From positions 124,001 to 188,000 of the forward strand of contig NZ_JACSGR010000005.1 in the NCBI RefSeq assembly GCF_016025525.2: a DNA stretch of 64,000 nucleotides. Direction: 5' to 3'. Of this stretch, positions 50,502 through 58,006 are shown piece by piece (the stretch's first letter is position 1; each line of letters opens with the position of its first letter). The notes under the pieces are model-generated. The model was given only the letters and a program-made list of their open reading frames with translations. It was not told the origin of the DNA and ran no database searches. This stretch comes from Eikenella glucosivorans. GTDB lineage: Bacteria; Pseudomonadota; Gammaproteobacteria; Burkholderiales; Neisseriaceae. The position numbers and the translations under genes were made by a program.

Positions 50502-50537
50502 TTTAGGTAGCCTCACTTCCGCCAAAGGCTACCTGAA
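50502..50537. terminator. DUS inverted pair after rapZ
   Basis: TTTAGGTAGCCT (50502-50513, one mismatch) and AGGCTACCTGAA (50526-50537). Confidence 0.6.
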
Positions 50538-50598
50538 AAATAAGTGTCCACAATCATGAGCATGGTGCCAGCCCGGCATGGCCAAGCAGGCATTTATT

Positions 50599-50635
50599 TT
50601 CAGGTAGCCTCCCCCATGCCGGCAGGCTACCTGAA
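50599..50635. terminator. Second DUS inverted pair between rapZ and rbgA
   Basis: TTCAGGTAGCCT (50599-50610) and AGGCTACCTGAA (50624-50635), within the 293-bp spacer. That spacer shows no other feature except a variant DUS, AGGCCACCTGAA, near 50718. Confidence 0.5.
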
Positions 50636-50747
50636 AACAAAACTCCAACGAAACGGACACATCCCTTCCCACACCGCCATCCCCCATCCCGATTTCCGCT
50701 ACAATACCGCCCAGCAAAGGCCACCTGAACCCCACAGAAAGAAAAAC

Positions 50748-51680
50748 ATGAGCATCCAATGGTATCCCGGGCACATGCACAAAACCAAAAAAGCCCTCAT
50801 CGAGCGCCTGAAAAGCACCGACATGGTGATCGAAATGCTCGACGCCCGCCTGCCCGCCTCCAGCCAAAATCCCCTGCTCGCCCAGCTCTCCCGTGGTAAA
50901 CCCAAGCTCTACCTGCTCAACAAGCAAGACCTCGCCGACCCCGAGCTCACCCGAGTGTGGCTTGCCGAATTGCAAAGCCGGCCTAATACCCAAGCCATTC
51001 CCCTTGATGCCTCCGAGCGCCAGGCCGCCCAAAAAATCACCGCCGCCTGCCGCGCCCTCGTCCCCCACCGGCAAGGCATCGACCGCCCCCTGCGCGTCCT
51101 CATCTGCGGCATCCCCAACGTTGGCAAATCCACCCTCATCAACGGCATGACCGGCAAAAAATCCGCCAAAACCGGCAACGAACCCGGAATCACCAAAACC
51201 GAACAGCGCCTCCTCCTTGCCGACGACTTCTGGCTCTACGACACCCCCGGCATGCTCTGGCCCAAAATCATCGTCCCACAAAGCGGCTACAATCTCGCCG
51301 CCAGCGGCGCCGTCGGCCGCAACGCCCTCGATGAAGAAGTCGTTGCCCTCGAATTGCTCGACTACCTGCGCCAACATTACCTACCCCTGTTGCAAGCGCG
51401 CTATCAAGCCGATCCCGAAGACAGCCCAAGCTGGCAAGACAGCGACTGGCTCGAATGGGTCGGCCGCCGGCGCGGCGCCCTGCTCAGCGGCGGCCGCATC
51501 AACCACCAAAAAGCCGCCGAAGCCCTCCTCACCGACTTCCGCGACGGCCAAATCGGCCGCATCACCCTCGAAACCCCCGAGCAATGGCAACACTGGCTCG
51601 CCGCCGCCCGCGAACACGAAGCCCAGTTGCAAGCCCAACGCGCCGAACGCCAAGCCCAACGCCGCAGCAGAAGCAAATAA
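50748..51680 (+). CDS. rbgA: Ribosome biogenesis GTPase (RbgA/YlqF)
   Basis: 310 residues from ATG 50748 (MSIQWYPGHMHKTKKAL), preceded by GAAAGAAAAAC. Circularly permuted GTPase: G4 LLNKQDLAD (about 63-71) comes before G1 GIPNVGKSTLINGM (about 122-135), then G3 YDTPGMLWP. It assists late large-subunit assembly. The C-terminal helical part ends in an Arg/Gln-rich tail. Confidence 0.94.
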   Translation: MSIQWYPGHMHKTKKALIERLKSTDMVIEMLDARLPASSQNPLLAQLSRGKPKLYLLNKQDLADPELTRVWLAELQSRPNTQAIPLDASERQAAQKITAACRALVPHRQGIDRPLRVLICGIPNVGKSTLINGMTGKKSAKTGNEPGITKTEQRLLLADDFWLYDTPGMLWPKIIVPQSGYNLAASGAVGRNALDEEVVALELLDYLRQHYLPLLQARYQADPEDSPSWQDSDWLEWVGRRRGALLSGGRINHQKAAEALLTDFRDGQIGRITLETPEQWQHWLAAAREHEAQLQAQRAERQAQRRSRSK

Positions 51681-51810
51681 GCCAGCCGGCAAAAGGAAAA
51701 GGCTACCTGAAAACCGGCGCAACGCAAGTTGCAACAATGCTTTGCTAAGGCAGGCTGCATTTCTGCAAAGATAAAGTTTTCAGGTAGCCTTTGGCCGCTC
51801 AATCAATCAA

Positions 51811-51840
51811 AAACCGCACCGTATTTCCACGGTGCGGTTT
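51811..51840. terminator. Bidirectional intrinsic terminator between rbgA and phosphohexomutase
   Basis: AAACCGCACCGT and ACGGTGCGGTTT form a perfect 12-bp stem with a 6-base loop (51811-51840), between convergent genes. It contains no DUS. Confidence 0.85.
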
Positions 51841-51862
51841 GCATTATGCGACGGTTATCACG

Positions 51863-53242
51863 TTACAGCGGCCATTCCAGCCCGCCGTGCTGCTCCACCA
51901 AGGTTTGGAACTGCGCCTGAATCCGCTCCAACGCGGCGGGATTGTCGCCTTCAAAGCGCAGCACCAGCACGGGCGTGGTGTTGGAGGCGCGCAAGAGGCC
52001 GAAGCCGTCGGCGAATTCGGCGCGCAGGCCGTCGATGGTGATGAGCTCTTGCAGGCCGTCGAAGCGGGCGGCTTTAGCCAATTCGGCGATCAGCGCGTGG
52101 CCGTCGGCGCCTGCAGGCAGGGCGATGTTCAGCTCGGGGGTGGATACGCCTTCGGGCAGGGCTTCCAGCACGGCGCTGGGGTTGGGGCTGCCTGACAGGA
52201 TTTCCAGCAGGCGCGCGCCGGCGTAGAGGCCGTCGTCGAAACCGAACCAGCGTTCTTTGAAAAACACGTGGCCGCTCATTTCGCCGGCCAAGAGCGCGCC
52301 GTGCTGTTTGATGGCGGCTTTGATGAAGCTGTGGCCGGTTTTGCTCATCACGGGTTCGCCGCCGTGCTGCCGAATCCACGGCGCGAGCAGGCGGGTGGAT
52401 TTCACGTCGTAAATCACTTTGGCGCCGGGATGGCGGGCGAGTACGTCTTGCGCGAAGAGCATGAGTTGGCGGTCGGGGTAGATGATGCTGCCGCTGCGCG
52501 TTACCACGCCGAGGCGGTCGCCGTCGCCGTCGAAGGCGAGGCCGACTTCGGCTGCCCCGCCCTGCACGGCGCGGATGAGGTCTTGCAGGTTGGCGGGTTT
52601 GGCAGGGTCGGGATGGTGGTTGGGGAAGCGGCCGTCCACTTCGCAATAGAGTTCCTCCACTTCGCAGCCCAGCGCGCGATACAGCCGCCCGGCAAAGGCG
52701 CCAGCCACGCCGTTGCCGGCATCGATGGCGATTTTCATCGGGCGCTGCAGGCGGATGTGGCCGGCGATGTGGGCGATGTATTCGTCGGCCACCGCCAATT
52801 CTCGCACGCTGCCTGGCGGACTGCCTGCGGCAAAATCTTGCGCCTCGATACTGCGGCGCAAATCCTGAATGTCTTCGCCGGCCAGGGTGTTGCCGCCGAG
52901 CATCATTTTGAAGCCGTTGTAGTCGGGCGGGTTGTGGCTGCCGGTGATCATCACGCCGCTGCCGTGGCAATGCCGCACGGCGGCGAAATAGAGCATGGGG
53001 GTGGCCACCATGCCCACGTCGGCCACATCTAGCCCGCCGGCGGTGAGCCCGCGGATGAGGGCGGAGGCAAGGGCGGGACCGCTGAGCCGGCCGTCGCGGC
53101 CCACGGCGATTTGCCGCAAGCCTTGCTTGGCGGCACGGGCGGCGATGGCGCGGCCGATTTGTTCGGCGGCTTCTTCGGTGAGGGTTTGGCCGATGATGCC
53201 GCGGATGTCGTAGGCTTTGAATATGCTGGGGGAAAGGGGCAT
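51863..53242 (-). CDS. Phosphomannomutase/phosphoglucomutase
   Basis: 459 residues. Alpha-D-phosphohexomutase: phosphoserine loop GVMITGSHNPPDYNGFKM (about 95-112), metal-binding loop AFDGDGDRLGVV (about 236-247) and sugar-binding GEMSGHVFF (about 317-325). Size and order fit AlgC/PgmB-type bifunctional enzymes that make mannose 1-phosphate or glucose 1-phosphate for LPS or exopolysaccharide. It is a single gene with a DUS pair beyond its start. Confidence 0.93.
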   Translation of the reverse strand: MPLSPSIFKAYDIRGIIGQTLTEEAAEQIGRAIAARAAKQGLRQIAVGRDGRLSGPALASALIRGLTAGGLDVADVGMVATPMLYFAAVRHCHGSGVMITGSHNPPDYNGFKMMLGGNTLAGEDIQDLRRSIEAQDFAAGSPPGSVRELAVADEYIAHIAGHIRLQRPMKIAIDAGNGVAGAFAGRLYRALGCEVEELYCEVDGRFPNHHPDPAKPANLQDLIRAVQGGAAEVGLAFDGDGDRLGVVTRSGSIIYPDRQLMLFAQDVLARHPGAKVIYDVKSTRLLAPWIRQHGGEPVMSKTGHSFIKAAIKQHGALLAGEMSGHVFFKERWFGFDDGLYAGARLLEILSGSPNPSAVLEALPEGVSTPELNIALPAGADGHALIAELAKAARFDGLQELITIDGLRAEFADGFGLLRASNTTPVLVLRFEGDNPAALERIQAQFQTLVEQHGGLEWPL

Positions 53243-53267
53243 GGTGGTTCCTTTGTTTGGGGCGTGG

Positions 53268-53307
53268 AGGCTACCTGAAAATTTGGGTGGAGATTTTCAG
53301 GTAGCCT
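53268..53307. terminator. DUS inverted pair upstream of phosphohexomutase
   Basis: AGGCTACCTGAA (53268-53279) and TTCAGGTAGCCT (53296-53307). It lies just past the minus-strand secreted-protein gene and upstream of the mutase, so it would end transcription of the former. Confidence 0.65.
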
Positions 53308-53331
53308 CTATTATCAAAAAGCAGCCGCTGT

Positions 53332-53718
53332 TTATGGCTCGCGGTGGGGATTTTCTGCTGCTTCCGGCGGCGTGGGCGACACGCAAATCATGGTGCTGCC
53401 GCTGCGCGTTTTGAAGCACCGCGTATCGTTGCCGAAGTGGTGGTTTTTCACTTGGATGGCGGTTTGGTTGTTGATGGAGGCGGAGAAGCGGTTGCTGCCG
53501 ATGGATGTGCTGCTATACAGGCGGTATTGCCCAAAATCGATTTCTTCCATGTGTTCGCGCGCGTTGGAGCAGACGAAAACTTGGCAGCTGCCTCGGCTGA
53601 TGATGCGGTTATCGCGCACGGCAAAGCATTGGCGGGTGCCGTCACTGCCGCAGGCGGCCATGGCTGCGGTGCTGCCCAACAGTATGAGTAGCAAGGAGAA
53701 GCATCGGATCAGTTTCAT
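53332..53718 (-). CDS. Small secreted Cys-containing hypothetical protein
   Basis: 128 residues. MKLIRCFSLLLILLGSTAAM followed by AACG is a signal peptide; the AMAAC end could even act as a weak lipobox. The mature part has Cys at about 23, 31, 45, 50, 100 and 112, probably disulfide-bonded in the periplasm, with SSTSIGSNRFSASINNQTAI in the middle. Family not recognised. It lies after the VWA gene in the same direction, with a DUS hairpin between. Confidence 0.6.
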   Translation of the reverse strand: MKLIRCFSLLLILLGSTAAMAACGSDGTRQCFAVRDNRIISRGSCQVFVCSNAREHMEEIDFGQYRLYSSTSIGSNRFSASINNQTAIQVKNHHFGNDTRCFKTRSGSTMICVSPTPPEAAENPHREP

Positions 53719-53741
53719 ATTTATTCCTTTGCAAATGTGTT

Positions 53742-53778
53742 TTCAGGTAGCCTTTAATGCGGATAAAGGCTACCTGAA
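53742..53778. terminator. DUS inverted pair after VWA gene
   Basis: TTCAGGTAGCCT (53742-53753) and AGGCTACCTGAA (53767-53778), 3 bases past the minus-strand VWA stop. Confidence 0.7.
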
Positions 53779-53781
53779 AAT

Positions 53782-55554
53782 TTATTGCGGCTTGCTGCTG
53801 AGCTGCTGGGCTTGCTCAATCAGGTGCACAAACTGGCGGCGCAGGCCGTGGCGGTCGGGGGATTGGGCGCTGCGGGCGAGCTCGAGGGTTTGCGGCCAGC
53901 CGAAGCTGCCGCTGTATTTGCCGCCGCGCAACAGTTCGCCAAACGAGGCGGCGGCTAGGGCCTGGCGGGTGGCGTTGCTGCTTTGGGCGAGCGGCTTGCT
54001 GACAGCGGCCACGGGGCGGCTGATGAGGATGCTGCTGCTTTGGCCGGGCAGTTTGTAGCGCAGGTTGATGAAGGCGTATTCGCTGCCGGCCTTGTCGTTT
54101 GCCGCGCGGGCGGGGGCGGCCTGGTAGCGGCTTTCGGGCAGCCAGCCGGTTTGGCCGGCGGGGATGACTTCATACAGGGCGGTGACGTTGTGGCCGGCGC
54201 CGATGTCGCCTGCATCGACTTGGTCGTTGTTGAAGTCTTCGCGGGCGAGCAGGCGGTTTTCATAGCCGATGAGGCGGTATTCCTTCACGGTGGCGGGGTT
54301 GAATTCCACTTGGATTTTCACGTCTTGCGCCACGGTGGCGAGGGTGGAGGAAAGCTGGCGGTGCAGCACTTTCTGCGCTTCTTCCGGGCTGTCGATGTAG
54401 CTGTGGTTGCCGTCGCCGGCGTCGGCCAGCTGCTCCATCAGGCGGTCGTTGTAGTTGCCGCTGCCGAAGCCGAGGGTGGTGAGGGAAATGCCGCTCTTGC
54501 GTTTTTCGGCCACCATGCTTCTGAGCGTGTTGAAATCGGTGATGCCCACGTTGAAGTCGCCGTCGGTGGCGAGCAGGATGCGGTTGATGCCGCCCCGGAT
54601 ATAGGCGCGCTGGGCGGCCTGATAGGCCTGCTGGATGGCGTTTTCACCGGCGGTGGAACCGCCTGCGCGCAGGCTGTCGAGCGCGGCGAGGATTTTCTGC
54701 CGCTGGTTGCCGGGCGTGGGCGGGAGCACGACTTTGTTGCCGTCTGCATAGGTAACGAGGGTGATGCGGTCTTGGGCGCGGGTTTGGTGCGCGAGGGTGC
54801 AGAGGGTGTATTTCACCATCGGCAGTTTGTCGCGGCTATACATGGAGCCGGACACGTCCACCAGGAACACGAGGTTGGCGCTCGGCAGGGCGGCTTGGCT
54901 CATCTCTTTGGCCTGAATGCCGATGCGGATGATTTTGGCGCCGCTGCGGAAGGGGGAATCCACGGTTTCGGTGTGTACGGCAAAAGGTTTGCCGTCGGTT
55001 GGGGCGGCATAGCCGTAGTCGAAATAGTTGATGATTTCTTCAATGCGCACGGCATCGGCGGGCGGCAGGCGGCGGGTTTGGCTGAGGAAGCGGCGCACGT
55101 TGGCATAGCTGCCGGTGTCCACGTCGATGCTGAAGGTGGAAACGGGCTGTTCGGCCACGGCATGCACGGGGTTGGGCTCGTGGTGGGCGTAGCGCTCGGT
55201 GTTCTGGCGCGGGAGCGGCGGGCGGTTTGCCTGCGGCCGCGCACGAAGCGAGCCGTATGCACCTTGGGATAAATCTTTGGCGGCTGCCGCTTGCGGCGCG
55301 GGCGCGGCGGAAGGCGCCACTTCATACGAAGCCACCGAGCGGTTCATCATGGCTGCCGGCGGCACGGCGCGGGTGCCGCCGAACCTTTGGTGGCGGCTCA
55401 AGCCTACCATGGGGCCGTAATCATGGCTTGGCTGCTCATCCAAATACCGCGAACAGGCTTGGTGGACTCGCTGGGCATTATCGGCCAGCGCGGGCATGGC
55501 GGATACGGATAACAGCGCCAGCAAAGCGGCGCGGGCAAACGGCGGATAGCGCAT
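53782..55554 (-). CDS. Secreted von Willebrand factor A-domain protein (YfbK-like)
   Basis: 590 residues from ATG 55554, with AAGGGAGTTCCT upstream. MRYPPFARAALLALLSVSAM-PALA is a signal peptide. A low-complexity Ala/Pro/Arg linker (about 45-130) precedes a VWF-A N-terminal block (STFSIDVDTGSYANVRRFLS). The VWA domain keeps an intact MIDAS, FLVDVSGSMYSRDKL (about 231-245). The C-terminal DUF3520-type region ends GGKYSGSFGWPQTLELARSA. YfbK-type proteins are periplasmic or membrane-associated with unknown partners. No MoxR-type ATPase is adjacent. Confidence 0.87.
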   Translation of the reverse strand: MRYPPFARAALLALLSVSAMPALADNAQRVHQACSRYLDEQPSHDYGPMVGLSRHQRFGGTRAVPPAAMMNRSVASYEVAPSAAPAPQAAAAKDLSQGAYGSLRARPQANRPPLPRQNTERYAHHEPNPVHAVAEQPVSTFSIDVDTGSYANVRRFLSQTRRLPPADAVRIEEIINYFDYGYAAPTDGKPFAVHTETVDSPFRSGAKIIRIGIQAKEMSQAALPSANLVFLVDVSGSMYSRDKLPMVKYTLCTLAHQTRAQDRITLVTYADGNKVVLPPTPGNQRQKILAALDSLRAGGSTAGENAIQQAYQAAQRAYIRGGINRILLATDGDFNVGITDFNTLRSMVAEKRKSGISLTTLGFGSGNYNDRLMEQLADAGDGNHSYIDSPEEAQKVLHRQLSSTLATVAQDVKIQVEFNPATVKEYRLIGYENRLLAREDFNNDQVDAGDIGAGHNVTALYEVIPAGQTGWLPESRYQAAPARAANDKAGSEYAFINLRYKLPGQSSSILISRPVAAVSKPLAQSSNATRQALAAASFGELLRGGKYSGSFGWPQTLELARSAQSPDRHGLRRQFVHLIEQAQQLSSKPQ

Positions 55555-55641
55555 AGGAACTCCCTTGGTATCGAAGCGTTGGAAATGCCCGACATTATAG
55601 CCAAAGCCGGCTGCTTCCGACACAGGCCGGCACACACCGGA

Positions 55642-55693
55642 AGGCTACCTGAAAAATAGCGCGCGGTAGGCAGAACTGTTTTTCAGGTAGCCT
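55642..55693. terminator. DUS inverted pair in the VWA/trkH divergent spacer
   Basis: AGGCTACCTGAA (55642-55653) and TTCAGGTAGCCT (55682-55693), between divergent genes. A single DUS with a DUS-linked repeat fragment (GTGGGCTTCAACATAACTAA) follows at about 55748. Confidence 0.45.
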
Positions 55694-55836
55694 ATCCAAA
55701 CGCCACCCCACTGCGCCGATGGGTTAAAATATGCGCACCGCCCAATCAGGCTACCTGAAAACGTGGGCTTCAACATAACTAAAAACACCCCGCACCCGCC
55801 CTACCCCGAATAATCCGCGCGCCACAGCCCGCTGCC

Positions 55837-57297
55837 ATGTACCACAAACTCGCCCCCATCATCCACGTCCTCTCCCGCCTCGGCTTCATCTTTTCGCTGC
55901 TGCTCCTGGCGCCCACACTGGTGTCCTATATTTATCAAGACGCCGCCTTCTGGGTGTTTGCCGACACCGCGCTGGCCACCATCTGCGGCTCCGGCATCAT
56001 CTGGATCGCCACCCGCAAACACCACCGCGAGCTGCGCACCCGCGACGGCTTCACCCTCGTGTTCCTGCTCTGGGTGGGCTTCGCCGTGGTCGCCTCCCTG
56101 CCCTTTTATTGGTATCTGCCCGGCATCAGCTACACCGACGCCTTCTTCGAATCCATCTCTGGCCTCACCACCACCGGCGCCACCGTGTTCGACCACCTCG
56201 ACAGTTTCCCGCCCTCGCTCAACTTCTGGCGCCACATGCTCAACTGGGTGGGCGGCATGGGCATCATCGTGTTGGCCGTGGCCATCCTGCCCATGATCGG
56301 CGTGGGCGGCACCCAGCTCTTCAAAGCCGAAATCCCCGGCATCCACAAAGACAGCAAGCTCGCCCCGCGCATCTCCCAAACCGCCAAAAACCTTTGGCTG
56401 ATCTACGTTTGCTTCACCCTCATCACCTGCCTTGCCCTGCGCCTGGCCGGCATGACCTGGCTCGATGCCGTGTGCCACGCCATGTCGTGCATCGGCCTGG
56501 GCGGCTTCTCCACCCACGACCAAAACATCGCCTATTTCGATTCCGTGCCCATCGAAATGATCCTCTGCCTCGGCAGCATCGTGGCCGCCATCAATTTCAC
56601 CAATCACTACTACGCCTTCCGCCAGCGTAGCCTTCAGGCCTACCGCCAAGACGCCGAAGTGCGCGTGATGGTGGTGGGGCTGATTGCCAGCATCATCGTG
56701 TGCGCGCTCTACCTGTGGCACAAGCAGTTCTACAGCGATTGGTCGCACGCCCTGCGCTACGTGGGCTTCAATTTCGTTTCCATCGGCCTGGCCAACGGCT
56801 ACGCCAACACCAACTTCGCCGCCTGGCCGCTGCCCGTGTCGCTTTGGATGTTTTTCCTCGCCAACTTCCTCGCCAACGCCGGCAGCGCGGGCGGCGGGCT
56901 GAAAACCATCCGCGCCGTGGTGCTGTTCAAATTCAGCCTGCGCGAAATGATGCTGCTGCTGCACCCCAACGCCGTGCACACTGTGAAAATCAACGGCGTG
57001 CACATTGCCGAGCGCACCGCCATGACCGTGCTCGTGTTCACCGCCGTTTATTTCCTCACCGTCATCCTCGCCACCTTCGCCCTGATGGCCACCGGCCTCG
57101 ACTTTGTCACCGCCCTCACCGCCGCCACCGCCTGCATCACCAACGCCGGCCCCGGCCTCGGCAGCGTTGGCCCCGCCGGCAGCTATGCCAACCTTGCCGA
57201 CATCCAAAAATGGCTGTGCACCATCGTGATGCTGCTCGGCCGCCTCGAAATCTTCACCGTGTTTATGCTGTTTACCCCCGCCTATTGGCGCAAATAA
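55837..57297 (+). CDS. TrkH-type potassium uptake protein
   Basis: 486 residues with about ten membrane spans. The four pore-loop repeats characteristic of Trk/Ktr are visible: SGLTTTGATVF (about 108-118), CIGLGGFSTHD (about 218-228), GSAGGGLKTIR (about 349-359) and TNAGPGLGSVGP (about 434-445). It imports K+ with a TrkA-type regulatory subunit, which is not in this window. Single gene with a DUS terminator after it. Confidence 0.93.
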   Translation: MYHKLAPIIHVLSRLGFIFSLLLLAPTLVSYIYQDAAFWVFADTALATICGSGIIWIATRKHHRELRTRDGFTLVFLLWVGFAVVASLPFYWYLPGISYTDAFFESISGLTTTGATVFDHLDSFPPSLNFWRHMLNWVGGMGIIVLAVAILPMIGVGGTQLFKAEIPGIHKDSKLAPRISQTAKNLWLIYVCFTLITCLALRLAGMTWLDAVCHAMSCIGLGGFSTHDQNIAYFDSVPIEMILCLGSIVAAINFTNHYYAFRQRSLQAYRQDAEVRVMVVGLIASIIVCALYLWHKQFYSDWSHALRYVGFNFVSIGLANGYANTNFAAWPLPVSLWMFFLANFLANAGSAGGGLKTIRAVVLFKFSLREMMLLLHPNAVHTVKINGVHIAERTAMTVLVFTAVYFLTVILATFALMATGLDFVTALTAATACITNAGPGLGSVGPAGSYANLADIQKWLCTIVMLLGRLEIFTVFMLFTPAYWRK

Positions 57298-57313
57298 AAA
57301 TAGCAGAAATATT

Positions 57314-57349
57314 TTCAGGTAGCCTCTGCCGCATTTGAGGCTACCTGAA
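57314..57349. terminator. DUS inverted pair after trkH
   Basis: TTCAGGTAGCCT (57314-57325) and AGGCTACCTGAA (57338-57349), 16 bases past the stop. Confidence 0.65.
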
Positions 57350-57432
57350 AACGATGTCTTGCGAAGCAAGGCTGAGTTTCTGCGAAGCTAAAACAATGTT
57401 TCCGAAGGAAGCTGAGTTTCTGCAAAGCTAAT
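57338..57432 (+). repeat. DUS-anchored repeat, duplicated copy
   Basis: DUS, then GATGTCTTGCGAAGCAAGGC and GAGTTTCTGCGAAGCTAAAA; then again ATGTTTCCGAAGGAAGCTGA and GTTTCTGCAAAGCTAA. It is a tandem pair of the DUS-linked unit with two different small palindromes (TTGCGAAGCAA, TTCCGAAGGAA). It lies 58 bases upstream of the SMI1/KNR4 gene. Confidence 0.7.
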
Positions 57433-57489
57433 CAATAATCCAGGCATCCCTGCATGCCGCAACCTCCCCCAACCATCAGGAGCAAACCC

Positions 57490-57897
57490 ATGCCCTTCCC
57501 CGTCGATCCCCAATACATCCAAGCCGCCGAACAAGCCCTCGGCATCCGATTTCCACCCCGCTTCAAAGCCCGGCTCGTAGCCGAAAACGGCGGCGAAATC
57601 CTGCTTGAGCCCGGCAACGAAGACAGCAGCTTCCTGCTCCTGCCCGTGTTCGACCAATCCGACAAAAAACGCCTGCGCCGCACCTGCAACCACATCGCCA
57701 AAGAAACCGCCGCCGCCCGCGCAAACTGGCCGGGCTTCCCCGCCCAAGCCGTTGTCATCGGCGATAACCAAGGCGGCGAACTACTGGTGCTCCTGCCCCA
57801 ATCCCCGCAGCAGCTCGGCGAAACCCTGTTTGTTTGGTCGAGCGACGGCGGCGAATTGGAAGAAGTGGCCGGCAGCATCGACGAATTGGCCGGTTAG
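57490..57897 (+). CDS. SMI1/KNR4-family protein
   Basis: 135 residues from ATG 57490, with CAGGAGCAAACCC upstream. SUKH-type features: IQAAEQALGIRFPPRFKARL (about 10-29) with the family's (L/I)P..(Y/F)K, ENGGEILLEPG, and AVVIGDNQGGELLVLL (about 88-103). SUKH proteins are often immunity proteins in toxin systems, but many stand alone; no toxin is adjacent here. The stem-loop-rich leader is a DUS-anchored repeat. Confidence 0.8.
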   Translation: MPFPVDPQYIQAAEQALGIRFPPRFKARLVAENGGEILLEPGNEDSSFLLLPVFDQSDKKRLRRTCNHIAKETAAARANWPGFPAQAVVIGDNQGGELLVLLPQSPQQLGETLFVWSSDGGELEEVAGSIDELAG

Positions 57898-57909
57898 CCG
57901 ACAATATTT

Positions 57910-57944
57910 TTCAGGTAGCCCTCCCGCACTTGAGGCTACCTGAA
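57910..57944. terminator. DUS inverted pair after SMI1/KNR4 gene
   Basis: TTCAGGTAGCCC (57910-57921) and AGGCTACCTGAA (57933-57944). Confidence 0.65.
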
Positions 57945-58006
57945 ATTCCCTTCAGCCCGTTTTGCGCTAGAATACCCGCTTTCCATCCCAGCCAAGGCCG
58001 CACACC

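Noticed and set aside
55801..57369. 522-codon minus-strand frame opposite trkH
   Set aside because: Composition is Gly/His/Glu-rich and low-complexity, with no motif or ribosome-binding site. TrkH on the plus strand explains the region.
57490..57897. SMI1/KNR4 gene as immunity protein of a local toxin
   Set aside because: No toxin domain lies adjacent (trkH and pepN flank it), so a toxin-immunity claim is unsupported here.
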